A stretch of DNA of 64,000 bases from Arsenophonus sp964026495 (GCF_964026495.1 NZ_OZ032148.1:496001-560000), one strand, 5' to 3'; shown: positions 49,508-59,228, numbered from the stretch's first letter. Notes: generated from the sequence alone by a model not told the origin. Translations and numbers: made by a program.

Positions 49508-50204
49508 ATTCTAATATTTTTAAAGCCTGCTCTGCTGCTGCTTGTTCTGCTTTTCTACGACTAGACCCCGTTCCTGCTACAGGTCTATTTATTTTACAAA
49601 CTTGACAATGAATTGTGAATTCTTGTTCGTGTGCTTCACCACAAATTTTAACAACAAAATAATTTGGTAAAGGTAAATGCCTTCCCTGCAAATATTCTTG
49701 TAACCTTGTTTTGTAATCTTTTTGCTTATCACCAGGATTAATCGTTAGTAATCTACTATTATACCATTCTAAAATAATTTTTTCAGTTTCTTGAATGTTG
49801 CTATCTAAAAAAATACTACCAATCAAAGCTTCAATAGTATCTGCTAAAATTGATTCTCTACGAAAACCACCACTTTTAAATTCACCGGGACCTAAACATA
49901 AATATTTTCCTAAATGGAATTCTCGTGCGAGCTCAGTTAATGTATTACCTCTAACTAATGTTGCTCTCATACGACTCATATCACCTTCATCTACTTTAGG
50001 AAAACGATGATAAAGATTATTAGCAATAACAAGACTTAAGATTGAATCACCTAAAAATTCTAATCTTTCGTTATGATTACTGCTTGCACTACGATGAGTT
50101 AACGCTTGTTTTAACAATTTTATTTCTTTAAAAAAATATCCAAGTTTATATTGTAACTCTTTAATTTCTTGTTTATTCGACCATTCAATTAAAAAAGAAT
50201 TCAT
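49500..50204 (-). CDS. rnc: Ribonuclease III
   Basis: RNase III cleaves double-stranded RNA, including the rRNA precursor. The 234-residue protein (E. coli 226) has the endonuclease signature NERLEFLGDSILSLVI (residues about 43-58), the second acidic site ADTIEALIGSIFLD and a C-terminal dsRNA-binding domain (DYKTRLQEYLQGRHLPLPNY and GSSRRKAEQAAAEQALKIL). Its 3' end overlaps the era start by eight bases, so the two are coupled, as in the rnc-era operon of E. coli. It appears intact. Confidence 0.97.
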   Translation of the reverse strand: MNSFLIEWSNKQEIKELQYKLGYFFKEIKLLKQALTHRSASSNHNERLEFLGDSILSLVIANNLYHRFPKVDEGDMSRMRATLVRGNTLTELAREFHLGKYLCLGPGEFKSGGFRRESILADTIEALIGSIFLDSNIQETEKIILEWYNSRLLTINPGDKQKDYKTRLQEYLQGRHLPLPNYFVVKICGEAHEQEFTIHCQVCKINRPVAGTGSSRRKAEQAAAEQALKILEFG

Positions 50205-50411
50205 GTACTACCAATTTTTTTTATTATCATAAATTATATAAAATACAGATTAAAAATTAACAAATTTAAGTTTTATAAAAAATCATGTTTTATAAATTTT
50301 TATTTATAAAAATTTTGAAATCATAATTTTTAATTATAGTAATATATTTTACATTTATTCTTACATTAATCAATTTAGCATTAATCATTACTTTTATTCT
50401 TTTTATTTTTA

Positions 50412-51383
50412 TTATTTAATTATACCAATACGATTTAAACGTAATCCAGTAGGCCATTTATTTTCATGTTTATCAAAACTCAACCAAATAAAAAAAGCAC
50501 GTCCAATAAAATTCTCCTCTGGTACAAATCCCCACATACGACTATCTGCACTATTATCACGATTATCTCCCATCATGAAATAATGGTATGGGGGTACAAT
50601 CCATTGATTATCTGGTAATCCAAATTGTTTATAATTTGAATTAACATATATTTGTGGAATAAAAAGTAAATCATAATTAATGCCATCTAATATCTCTTTT
50701 CTTTTAAATTGACGTAATGCATTATACGGAACTGATTCAATTATTGGAATCTGATAACTTCCAACCTGAGTTGATACCATGGAAGAATGAATATCAAAAA
50801 ATAAAACCCATTCACTTTTTTCAAATGAAGAATAAATAATGGGTATTTTTTTTCTACAAATTACACTTAAACAATTAGGATATATAGTTAATTCTTTCGT
50901 TACAGGGTCATAAATAATTTTATCACCAGGCAAACCAATAACACGTTTAATGAAATTTATACTAGAATCTTTAGGGTATTTAAAAACAGCAATATCACCA
51001 CGTTTAGGTTTCCCGACTTTTAAAAAAGTGGTTTGTGTAATAGGATCTTTTAATCCATATGCAAATTTTTCTGTTAAAATAAAATCACCAACTAATAAAG
51101 TAGGCATCATTGATCCTGATGGAATTTGAAATGGCTCATAAATCAATGTTCGAATGATTAATACGATTGCTAATATTGGAAAAAGAGATGAAAAACTATT
51201 AATCCATAATATTTGATTACTATTTTTTATTAAACAATTTTGTTCTAATGCTTTTTCAAACGTATTTATTTTCTTAATATTTTTTTTTTGAAAAAAAATT
51301 ACTAATTTAAAACGATTAATAATCCAAATAATACCTGTAATTAAAGTTGCAAATGTCAATATTAAAGAAAAAGTATTGGCCAT
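50412..51383 (-). CDS. lepB: Signal peptidase I
   Basis: LepB removes signal peptides from exported proteins at the periplasmic face of the inner membrane. The 323-residue protein (E. coli 324) has two N-terminal membrane segments (about residues 4-24 and 62-80), the nucleophile Ser91 in QIPSGSMMPTLLVGD, and general base Lys146 in INFIKRVIGLPGD. MMGDNRDNSADSR is the conserved box E. It follows lepA with a short spacer, the ancestral lepA-lepB order. No abnormality was noted. Confidence 0.97.
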   Translation of the reverse strand: MANTFSLILTFATLITGIIWIINRFKLVIFFQKKNIKKINTFEKALEQNCLIKNSNQILWINSFSSLFPILAIVLIIRTLIYEPFQIPSGSMMPTLLVGDFILTEKFAYGLKDPITQTTFLKVGKPKRGDIAVFKYPKDSSINFIKRVIGLPGDKIIYDPVTKELTIYPNCLSVICRKKIPIIYSSFEKSEWVLFFDIHSSMVSTQVGSYQIPIIESVPYNALRQFKRKEILDGINYDLLFIPQIYVNSNYKQFGLPDNQWIVPPYHYFMMGDNRDNSADSRMWGFVPEENFIGRAFFIWLSFDKHENKWPTGLRLNRIGIIK

Positions 51384-51419
51384 TAAAACTCTCCTCTTCT
51401 ATACTTTTACTTGATTAAA

Positions 51420-53228
51420 TCAGCGGGTATTTTTTTTACCTACATTTAAAATAGCTAGAAAAACTTCTTTGGGTAATTCAATATTACCTATTTTTTTCAT
51501 CCTTTTTTTTCCTATTTTTTGTTTTTCTAATAATTTTTTTTTGCGACTAACATCACCACCATAACATCTAGATAATACATTTTTACGTAATGGTTTTACT
51601 GTTGAACGTGTAATAATATGTTTACCAACTGCAGCCTGAATAACAACATCAAATTGTTGACGTGGAATTAAATCTTTTATTTTTTTTATTAATTGACGAG
51701 CACAATAATCGGCATTTATACGGTGAACAATCAATGTTAAATCATCAATTTTTTCATTATTAATTAATATGTCTAAACTTATCATGTTAGCTACTTGAAA
51801 ACGTCTAAAATTATAATCTAATGAAGCATATCCACGTGAAATAGACTTTAATCGATCAAAAAAATCCAAAATAACTTCACTCATAGGAATTTCATAAATT
51901 AATTTCACTTGATTACCATAATAAAACATATTAATTTGAATACCGCGTTTTTCTATGCATAACTTAATAACATTACCAAGATATTCTTTAGGAATTAATA
52001 TATTACATAAAGCAATTGGTTCACGTAATTCATGTATATGACTTAATAATGGTAATTTAGCAGGATTATCAATATAAATAATTTTTTTATTTTTTAATTC
52101 AACTTCATAAAGTACTGTAGGAACAGTTGTAATAAGATTTAAATTATATTCTCGTTCTAAACGTTCTTGAATAATTTCCATATGTAATAAACCTAAAAAC
52201 CCACATCGAAATCCATACCCTAATCTTGCTGAAGTTTCTGGTTCATAAAATAAAGAAGAATCATTCAAACTTAATTTAGCTAATGCATCACGAAACGATT
52301 CATAAGAATCAGAATTTATTGTAAATAATCCTGCATAAACTTGTGGTTTTACTCTTGTAAATCCAGGTAAAGCTTTTTCTGCTAAATCATAAGCACCTGT
52401 TAAAGTATCTCCAACAGCTGGGCCATGAATATCTTTAACAGAATAACTTAACCAACCTACTTCGCCACAATATAATTTTTGACAATCTATTCGTTTTGGT
52501 GTAAACACACCTAATCGATTAATATAATGAACTTTATTTGAACTCATGATTTTAATTTTATCACCTTTAGTAATCATTCCATTTTTTATACGTACTAAAG
52601 AAACAACCCCTAAATAATTATCAAACCATGAATCAATAATTAATGCTTGTAAGGGTTTTTTAAAATCACCATCAGGTGCTGGTATTTGCTTTATAAGACA
52701 TTGAATAACATCTTCTATCCCTATGCCTGTTTTTGCTGAACAACGAACTACTTTTTTAGCATTAATGCCAATAATATTTTCAATTTCTTTAGCTACACGA
52801 TCTGGTTCTGCAACAGGTAAATCTATCTTATTAAGAACAGGGATAACTGCTAAATTCATATCAATCGCAGTATAACAATTAGCCAAAGTTTGTGCTTCTA
52901 CTCCTTGACTAGCATCAACAACAAGTAGTGCTCCTTCACAAGCAGCTAATGAACGAGATACTTCATAAGAAAAGTCTACATGACCAGGTGTATCAATAAA
53001 ATTTAATTTATAAATTTCACCATCAGTATTTTTATAATTTAGAGTAACACTTTGAGCTTTTATAGTTATACCTCTTTCACGTTCTAAATCCATAGAATCT
53101 AGTACTTGTGTTTCCATTTCACGTTCAGACAAACCACCGCAAATTTGAATAATACGATCTGATAAAGTTGATTTACCATGATCAATATGAGCTATTATAG
53201 AAAAATTTCTTATACGTTTAATGTTCAA
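51420..53228 (-). CDS. lepA: Elongation factor 4 (LepA)
   Basis: LepA is a ribosome-associated GTPase related to EF-G that affects translation under stress and during initiation. The 602 residues (E. coli 599) carry G1 AHIDHGKST, G2/G3 RGITIKAQSV and DTPGHVDFSYEV, G4 NKIDLP and the family-specific C-terminal domain (YGGDVSRKKKLLEKQKIGKKRMK). It heads the minus-strand block lepA-lepB-rnc-era-pdxJ-acpS. The upstream rse genes and rpoE of E. coli are not visible. Confidence 0.98.
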   Translation of the reverse strand: MNIKRIRNFSIIAHIDHGKSTLSDRIIQICGGLSEREMETQVLDSMDLERERGITIKAQSVTLNYKNTDGEIYKLNFIDTPGHVDFSYEVSRSLAACEGALLVVDASQGVEAQTLANCYTAIDMNLAVIPVLNKIDLPVAEPDRVAKEIENIIGINAKKVVRCSAKTGIGIEDVIQCLIKQIPAPDGDFKKPLQALIIDSWFDNYLGVVSLVRIKNGMITKGDKIKIMSSNKVHYINRLGVFTPKRIDCQKLYCGEVGWLSYSVKDIHGPAVGDTLTGAYDLAEKALPGFTRVKPQVYAGLFTINSDSYESFRDALAKLSLNDSSLFYEPETSARLGYGFRCGFLGLLHMEIIQERLEREYNLNLITTVPTVLYEVELKNKKIIYIDNPAKLPLLSHIHELREPIALCNILIPKEYLGNVIKLCIEKRGIQINMFYYGNQVKLIYEIPMSEVILDFFDRLKSISRGYASLDYNFRRFQVANMISLDILINNEKIDDLTLIVHRINADYCARQLIKKIKDLIPRQQFDVVIQAAVGKHIITRSTVKPLRKNVLSRCYGGDVSRKKKLLEKQKIGKKRMKKIGNIELPKEVFLAILNVGKKNTR

Positions 53229-54535
53229 TGTTATTTTTTCGTCTTAAATTCTTGATAAGATTATCTTTGGTATTATATTTTTAAATCTGTATTTATTAAA
53301 TCTGTATTTACGAAAAATCATTTTATTTATATTATCTTTGCATATACAAAACTTATTTATCTTTTTTGACTTATTTTTTTATTTTTTATTTTTAGAAACA
53401 CATTTTTTATTTTTCTAAAAATTAAGTTTTCATTTAATAAAAAAAACATATTAACTATCATATTAATAAAAAAATAAAACAACTATATATTGATAACAAT
53501 TCTTTATTAATATAATATACGACATATTCATCTAAAATAGATATTTGATTAATTATTGTATTATTAATATTTATGAACCTTATTAAATTATATTAATAAA
53601 AAAAATATAAGATTAATTTTTTATTAAAAAAATATTAACAAAAAAAATATCAAAATAGCAAATTTATTATATAATTCATATTTTTCTAAAAAATATTATT
53701 AATTTTAAAAGATATATTGTTTCAATAATTATAAAAAATATAAAAAAAATTACTTCACTTCAAAAGTGTTATTTTTTTATAAAAAATCTTAAAAACAACT
53801 ATCGTAAATTATATATCAATATTTTCCTGTAAATTTAATAATACAAAAAATTCTTAATACTAAAAATTTTTAATTTAACAGAAATCAAATATTTTTTATA
53901 AAATTTTAATAAAAAATAAATATACTTTTATTGACAAAATTCATTAATTATAATGTAAATATTTCTATAAAACATTTTATAAATGCATTTTTTAGCTTAT
54001 ATTATAATAATCAAAAAATTAAGATATTGATATTTGAAGATATTTTTAAAATATAAAAATTTATAGAATATTTTTTAAAATACTTTTTGATAAAAATCAA
54101 TAGATATTTTTGTAAAAATACCACAAATAAAAAATTATTTTTTCTAATTTCTTTACTTTGCATAAGATTACTGAATAAAAAAATTGTCTGCTATTTATGA
54201 TAGCAATAAATAAATTAATCATTTAACGATTTTTCATCGTATGATTTTATTTTAATAACATTAAAATTTTTGATTATTAAATTTTTATATATTCATTAAA
54301 AGTAAATATACATTTCTTGAAAATATAAAAAATATTACATAATATAGATATGTTATATATATTACTTTAATTTTAATAAAATATTAAAACTATCTTTTGA
54401 TATACTTGTTATCAAAAATATTTTTTATCTTAATGTATATTATTTACAACTTTATGGACACAATAATCAATATTATTGAATAATAATCTTATTTTATGTA
54501 ATTAAAAGAAAAAACAAAAATGATATTAAAAAAAA
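53229..54535. other. 1.3-kb gene-free spacer between lepA and ung
   Basis: E. coli has rseCBA-rpoE and other genes on this side of lepA. No relic can be read here; the stretch is simple A/T-rich sequence with short palindromes only. Loss of the envelope-stress sigma factor operon would be in keeping with the rest of the window, but its absence elsewhere cannot be judged. Confidence 0.5.
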
Positions 54536-54549
54536 TAATAGGAGTTATT

Positions 54550-55221
54550 ATGTGCTATATACCAACATGGGTTGATATTATTAATAAAGAAAAACAAGAA
54601 GATTATTTTTGTAAAATTTTCAAATATCTCACCATAGCAAGAAAAATAGGAAAAATAATTTACCCTCCAAACAAAGATATTTTTAATGCTTTTTATTATA
54701 CTAAACTCAGCAAAATAAAAGTTGTTATTTTAGGACAAGATCCTTACCATGGACCTAATCAAGCTCATGGATTTGCTTTTTCTGTTCCTAAAAATATTAA
54801 AATACCACCTTCTTTATTTAATATATATAAAGAATTAAAAACAGATATTCCTAATTTTAAATATCCAAATCATGGTTGCCTAATTAATTGGGCACAACAA
54901 GGGGTATTATTATTAAATACAGTTTTAACTGTTGAATCGGGCAAAGCACATTCACATTTTCATCTTGGTTGGGAGAAATTTACCAATAAAATAATTATGG
55001 CAATCAATCAATACTGTATTGGTGTAATTTTTCTATTATGGGGGTCCCATGCACAAAAAAAAAGTCAGTTCATTAATACTAAAAAACACTTTTTACTGCA
55101 AGCACCTCATCCTTCACCACTATCTGCTTATAAAGGTTTTTTTGGTTGTAAACATTTTTCTAAAACTAATGAAATTTTAATAAAAAAAGGATTGACAGTT
55201 ATTAATTGGACATCATTATAA
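54550..55221 (+). CDS. ung: Uracil-DNA glycosylase
   Basis: Ung removes uracil from DNA, the product of cytosine deamination. The 223-residue product (E. coli 229) has the catalytic water-activating Asp in LGQDPYHGPNQAHG, uracil-binding FSVP, the NTVLTV strand, LLWGSHAQKK, and the minor-groove loop HPSPLSAYKGFFGCKHF with the catalytic His. I choose the ATG at 54550 because AGGAG lies five bases before it; an in-frame ATG ten codons earlier lacks a ribosome site. It ends at a strong shared terminator. Retention of ung, with xthA, opposes the A/T drift of the genome. Confidence 0.96.
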   Translation: MCYIPTWVDIINKEKQEDYFCKIFKYLTIARKIGKIIYPPNKDIFNAFYYTKLSKIKVVILGQDPYHGPNQAHGFAFSVPKNIKIPPSLFNIYKELKTDIPNFKYPNHGCLINWAQQGVLLLNTVLTVESGKAHSHFHLGWEKFTNKIIMAINQYCIGVIFLLWGSHAQKKSQFINTKKHFLLQAPHPSPLSAYKGFFGCKHFSKTNEILIKKGLTVINWTSL

Positions 55222-55242
55222 TTTATAATTTTATAAGCTTTA

Positions 55243-55276
55243 ATGCCACACACCCATAAAAACTGGGGTGAGGCAT
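55243..55276. terminator. Bidirectional terminator between ung and grpE
   Basis: ATGCC and CACCC on the left pair with GGGTG and GGCAT on the right, with a small bulge, around an 8-10-base A-rich loop. It sits in the convergent 82-base spacer. The stem is unusually G+C-rich for this genome. A T-rich tract follows on the plus strand, and AATT-type sequence on the minus. Confidence 0.8.
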
Positions 55277-55303
55277 ATTTTATCTAATACGTTTTTATTT
55301 TAT

Positions 55304-55906
55304 TTATTTTGAAACAATAACCATAGCTGGACGTAATAAACGTCCATTTAATGTATATCCTTTTTGCATAACATCAATTACTTGATTGGGTTCATGCTTT
55401 TCAGAATGAACAACAGTCATTGCTTGATGCACTTCTGGATTAAAAGGAACATTATTTTCTACTACTACTGTAACACCATACTTATTAATAGTGTTTAAAA
55501 AAGATTTTAATGTTAATTCAAGACCTTCAAGCATTTTCATAGATGCAGAATTTTCTCTATCAACAACTTCAATTGCCCTTTCTAAATTATCAATAACAGG
55601 TAATAATTCATGAGCGAAACTTTCTAAAGCAAACTTATGTGCTTTTTCAATATCTTGTTCGGTACGTCGACGAATATTTTCAACTTCTGCTTTAGCTCTT
55701 AATAAAACTTCACGTTCACGTTTTTGTAATTCAGATAATTGTTGTTCTAATTCATTAATACGAGAATCAATCAAAACTTCTTCCATAGATTTTATTTCTT
55801 CTTCTGTATCAATAATATTTTTTTCCTTCTCATTTTTTTCTATTTTTTTAAATTCTGTTTCTTGAGAAGTTTCTTCATTATGTATTTTTTGATCTTCACT
55901 ACTCAT
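55304..55906 (-). CDS. grpE: Nucleotide exchange factor GrpE
   Basis: GrpE exchanges ADP for ATP on DnaK. The 200-residue product has an acidic disordered N-terminus, a long coiled coil (ELEQQLSELQKREREVLLRAKAEVENIRRRTEQDIEKAHKFALESF) and the C-terminal beta wing with VHQAMTVV and MQKGYTLNGRLLRPAMVIVSK. I start at MSSEDQK because GGAG lies six bases before that ATG; upstream in-frame ATG codons overlap the Shine-Dalgarno sequence itself. A clear sigma-32 promoter precedes it. It is divergent from nadK, as in E. coli. Confidence 0.97.
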   Translation of the reverse strand: MSSEDQKIHNEETSQETEFKKIEKNEKEKNIIDTEEEIKSMEEVLIDSRINELEQQLSELQKREREVLLRAKAEVENIRRRTEQDIEKAHKFALESFAHELLPVIDNLERAIEVVDRENSASMKMLEGLELTLKSFLNTINKYGVTVVVENNVPFNPEVHQAMTVVHSEKHEPNQVIDVMQKGYTLNGRLLRPAMVIVSK

Positions 55907-55950
55907 GAGCATCTCCATATTTATTTAGCAATAATCTAGATTATTAGACT

Positions 55951-55979
55951 ATTATGGGGATAAAACTTGTGTATTCAAG
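55951..55979 (-). promoter_or_regulatory. Sigma-32 heat-shock promoter of grpE
   Basis: On the minus strand CTTGAA (55979-55974) is followed after 14 bases by CCCCATAAT (55959-55951), 45 bases before the chosen grpE start. This is close to the sigma-32 consensus CTTGAAA - 11 to 16 bases - CCCCATnT and unlike the A/T-rich background, so heat-shock control of grpE seems to be retained. Confidence 0.85.
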
Positions 55980-56012
55980 AGAAAAGAACATCAACTTATA
56001 AGAAGAAAAAAT

Positions 56013-56924
56013 ATGCTGACTAAAATAGAACAAAAAAACAGATTATTTAAATATATTGGTATTATAGGATATCCTCGTTATTCTGAAGCATTAATAACAC
56101 ATAAACAATTATATCATTGGTTGAAAGAAAAAAAATATACAGTTTTACTTGAAAATAAAATTGCACAAAAACTTAACTTTAAAAAAGTTATTACAGGCAC
56201 TTTAGAAGAAATAGGAAAAAAAGCAGATTTAATCATTGTTGTTGGTGGTGACGGTAATATGTTAGGTGCTGCACGTATTTTATCATATTATGAAAATAAA
56301 GTTATTGGTATTAATAGAGGTAATCTTGGTTTTTTAGCTGATTTAGGACCTGAAAATGCTAAAGAACAACTCACAGAAGTATTGGCAGGTAATTTTTATG
56401 AAGAAAAACGTTTTTTATTAGAAACACATGTTATTAAGAAAAAAAATGATAAATCTATAATGAGCAATGCAATTAACGAAGTAATTTTACATCCTGGTAA
56501 AGTTGCTCATATGATTGATTTTGATGTTTATATTGATGATCACTTTGCTTTCTCTCAACGTTCAGATGGACTGATTATTACTACCCCTACAGGATCTACT
56601 GCTTATTCTCTTTCAGCTGGTGGACCTATATTAACTCCTAACCTTGATGCAATTGCTTTAGTACCTATGTTTCCTCATACACTTTCATCACGCCCACTAG
56701 TTATTAGCAGCGATAGTATTATTAAATTAAAATTTAGAAAAAAGAACATTAACTACAAAATGAGTTGTGATAGCCAAATTATTTTACCTATAGAAAATGA
56801 TAATGATGAAGTTTTAATCAAAAAAAGCAAAAAAAAGCTTCATCTAATTCATCCTAAAAATTATAATTATTTTAATGTATTAAGTTCTAAACTTGGTTGG
56901 TCAAAAAAATATTTTTATTTTTAA
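56013..56924 (+). CDS. nadK: NAD kinase
   Basis: NadK phosphorylates NAD to NADP. The 303-residue protein (E. coli 292) has the GGDGNMLGAARIL motif (catalytic Asp), NRGNLGFLADL, SNAINEVILHPGKVAHMI, and SDGLIITTPTGSTAYSLSAGGPI. The extra length is a short N-terminal extension. It is divergent from grpE, the ancestral arrangement. recN, which follows nadK in E. coli, is missing. With nadE and pnuC it closes the NAD(P) route seen in this window. Confidence 0.97.
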   Translation: MLTKIEQKNRLFKYIGIIGYPRYSEALITHKQLYHWLKEKKYTVLLENKIAQKLNFKKVITGTLEEIGKKADLIIVVGGDGNMLGAARILSYYENKVIGINRGNLGFLADLGPENAKEQLTEVLAGNFYEEKRFLLETHVIKKKNDKSIMSNAINEVILHPGKVAHMIDFDVYIDDHFAFSQRSDGLIITTPTGSTAYSLSAGGPILTPNLDAIALVPMFPHTLSSRPLVISSDSIIKLKFRKKNINYKMSCDSQIILPIENDNDEVLIKKSKKKLHLIHPKNYNYFNVLSSKLGWSKKYFYF

Positions 56925-57479
56925 TACATAAAAAAATTAAAAAAATGTAATTTAAATATAATTTAATATATATAAAATTATATTTTATAAAATTATTAGA
57001 AATATATTCATATAATATTGAAATATTATAATTTGTTATATTGCTATTTAAACATAATTGACAATATTAATATTAATAAAAAATATTAGTTTATTGATCA
57101 TCATGTAACATTGACGATTTTAATACAAATATTTTTTATAAAAATAAGAAATATTGTAAGTATATAAATAAAATTTTAAAAATTACTTAATTCCAAAATA
57201 CCAACAAGTTACAATAAGAAACTTACAATAAGAAAGTTACAATAAGAAATGAAGAATATTTACATAAATATTACTCTTAACAATTAAATTCTTATATTTT
57301 TAATACAAAAAAAATACGCATTTTGTTATATAAAATTATTTCAAAAAAATGCTACGACTTTTATTTATTTCTGCAAAATATAAATAAACATATAGTTCAT
57401 AATATAAATATAAAATATTTTATTTCTATTATTTAAGTTATGATATAATATGTTTTTTATCAAAACAATATATTTTTTT
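56925..57479 (+). other. Spacer where recN would lie
   Basis: recN stands between nadK and bamE in E. coli. Only about 550 bases remain and no RecN sequence can be read. A three-copy 14-bp tandem repeat is present (57208-57249). No gene is called. Confidence 0.6.
57208..57249. repeat. Three tandem copies of a 14-bp unit
   Basis: GTTACAATAAGAAA, CTTACAATAAGAAA and GTTACAATAAGAAA follow one another without spacing; the middle copy differs at its first base. There are no unique spacers, so this is not a CRISPR. Confidence 0.92.
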
Positions 57480-57830
57480 ATGTATAAAATATTAATTCAG
57501 ATCTTAACAATTTGTACTATTTTTTTAATAACAGGCTGTTCTATTATCGAAAATTTTATTTATCATCCTGATATTAATCAAGGTAATTATTTTACTATAA
57601 AAGATCTTTCAAAAATAAAATTAGGAATGACTAAAGAACAAATAATATACATATTAGGAACACCAATGCTCAAAGAGCCATTTGGAGCACAAATATGGTA
57701 TTACATTTTATATCAAAAAAATAGTCATCAAAAAGCACAACAAAAAACATTAATACTTACTTTTAATGAAAAATCTGTTTTAATTAAAATGTATCAGAAA
57801 AATAACAAAAGAAAAAAAATTGTAACATAA
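57480..57830 (+). CDS. bamE: Outer-membrane assembly lipoprotein BamE
   Basis: BamE is a small lipoprotein of the beta-barrel assembly machine. From the ATG at 57480 the protein begins with a standard lipoprotein signal (MYKILIQILTICTIFLITGC) and lipidated Cys at residue 20. The mature part has the family's IIENFIYHPDINQGNYFT, KLGMTKEQIIYILGTPM, WYYILYQ and LILTFNE. An ATG ten codons upstream (57450) would give an unusually long hydrophobic lead and I prefer the later one; neither has a good ribosome site. It appears functional, so Bam-dependent outer-membrane proteins probably remain. Confidence 0.93.
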   Translation: MYKILIQILTICTIFLITGCSIIENFIYHPDINQGNYFTIKDLSKIKLGMTKEQIIYILGTPMLKEPFGAQIWYYILYQKNSHQKAQQKTLILTFNEKSVLIKMYQKNNKRKKIVT

Positions 57831-58165
57831 ATCTAAAAATTTATAGAAAAAATAAATATTTTGATTTATAATATTTGTAATAATAACATCTGCTTAATAT
57901 TTATTTTTAATTCTTAATTTATTAAAAATTTTTATTTCTTTAACACTTTATCACTTAATAATCATTAAATAAAAAACACTATATTAATAATCATTAAATA
58001 AAAAACACTATATAATTCAATACATAATATTTCTTTTTTAAATTACTGATTTTATTAATACAAAAATGAATATTTTTCAATAAAAAATATTTTTATCATA
58101 TTAAAATTATTAATTAAACAAATATGGTTAATGATTTATAAATTACAAAAATTTTAATATTTATT
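57831..58165. other. Spacer between bamE and ratA, ratB lost
   Basis: ratB (yfjF) is absent from its usual place between bamE and ratA. The spacer contains an exact 29-bp tandem duplication (57955-58012) and no readable gene. Confidence 0.6.
57955..58012. repeat. Exact 29-bp tandem duplication
   Basis: The unit begins TTAATAATCATTAAATAAAA and ends CACTATA, and is repeated once without mismatch or gap. The lack of divergence implies a recent slippage or misalignment event. Confidence 0.94.
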
Positions 58166-58603
58166 TCATAAATTACAATAGATCTCATCAGCACGTCTAG
58201 AAAAAGCTATAAGAATTTTTTCTGCAACTTCATGTAAAACTTTTGCAAAAAATATTTCTAAAAATTGATTGATAAATTCAACTTCTAGATAAAATTCAAT
58301 CTTACAAGAATTTTTATTTAAAGATCTAAAAAACCAATGACCTATTAATTGATGCAATGGACCTTTTATCAATTTCATGTGAATACTTTGATACTCTTCA
58401 AATGTATTATGAGTAACAAAAGTTTTAGAAAAATTATATTGAGAAATATCAATAGCTGCTATCATTTCATTTTTCTTATAATTCAATATTTGACTATTTG
58501 TACAATAAGGTAAAAACAATGAATATGAATTCACATCATTTACCAAATGAAAAATTTTTTTTGCACTATGAGACATGAAAAAAGAACGAGTAATCTTTGA
58601 CAT
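58166..58603 (-). CDS. ratA: RatA, START-domain protein
   Basis: RatA (YfjG) belongs to the START/polyketide-cyclase fold; in E. coli it has been reported to interfere with ribosomal subunit association, and homologues (Coq10) bind ubiquinone. The 145-residue protein matches the E. coli protein over its length: RSFFMSHSAKKIFHLVNDVNSYSLFLPYC, IDISQYNFSKTFVTHNTF and the C-terminal EFINQFLEIFFAKVLHEVAEKILIAFSRRADEIY. It is divergent from smpB as in E. coli. The partner gene ratB is gone, so a toxin-like pairing is unlikely and a ubiquinone-related role is possible. Confidence 0.93.
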   Translation of the reverse strand: MSKITRSFFMSHSAKKIFHLVNDVNSYSLFLPYCTNSQILNYKKNEMIAAIDISQYNFSKTFVTHNTFEEYQSIHMKLIKGPLHQLIGHWFFRSLNKNSCKIEFYLEVEFINQFLEIFFAKVLHEVAEKILIAFSRRADEIYCNL

Positions 58604-58720
58604 TAAGATTATTACCTAATCAAAAAAAGTTTATCAAAAAAAATTTATTTAAAAAAATCAATGAAAATTTTATTTTTACCGTGTTATTTATTAATACATA
58701 GATTATAATTATTAATTACA

Positions 58721-59200
58721 ATGAATAAAAAAACAAAAAAAAGCAACTACAAAATCATAATTATAAACAAAAAAGCCAAATATGAATATTTTATTCATGA
58801 AGTATTTGAAGCTGGTTTAAACCTATTAGGTTGGGAAGTTAAAGCATTACGTTCTGGAAATGTCAATATTAACAATACTTATGTATCAGTAAAAAACAAA
58901 GAAGCTTATCTTTTAGGTTTAATGATTACCCCATTACGTATGGCTTCTTCTAATATAATTTATGATTCTACAAGAACACGTAAATTATTATTAAATCAAA
59001 ATGAAATCAATTTATTATTAGGAAAAATTCATAAAACAGGTCATACTATAATAGTATTATCTCTTTATTGGAAAAATGCTTGGTGCAAAACAAAAATTGC
59101 TTTAGCTACAGGTAAAAATAAACATGACAAACGTTCTGATATCAAAAAACAAGAATGGATTATACAAAAAAATAAAATTATGAAAAATAAAAACAAATAA
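58721..59200 (+). CDS. smpB: SsrA-binding protein SmpB
   Basis: SmpB binds tmRNA and brings it to stalled ribosomes. The 159 residues (E. coli 160) have the OB-fold sequence YEYFIHEVFEAGLNLLGWEVKALRSGNVNINNTYV, LLLNQNEINLLLGKIHKTGHTIIVLSLYW, and a basic C-terminal tail (GKNKHDKRSDIKKQEWI) that enters the decoding centre. It is placed directly upstream of ssrA, its RNA partner, as in E. coli. It looks fully functional. Confidence 0.97.
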   Translation: MNKKTKKSNYKIIIINKKAKYEYFIHEVFEAGLNLLGWEVKALRSGNVNINNTYVSVKNKEAYLLGLMITPLRMASSNIIYDSTRTRKLLLNQNEINLLLGKIHKTGHTIIVLSLYWKNAWCKTKIALATGKNKHDKRSDIKKQEWIIQKNKIMKNKNK

Positions 59201-59228
59201 ACAAATAAACAAAAAAATAAAAATACTA

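Noticed and set aside
57208..57249. CRISPR-like repeat array
   Set aside because: Three 14-bp units are directly adjacent without unique spacers and no cas genes are nearby.
58166..58603. RatA-RatB toxin-antitoxin pair
   Set aside because: Only ratA is present, it belongs to the START-domain family common to all Enterobacterales, and ratB is not a proven antitoxin.
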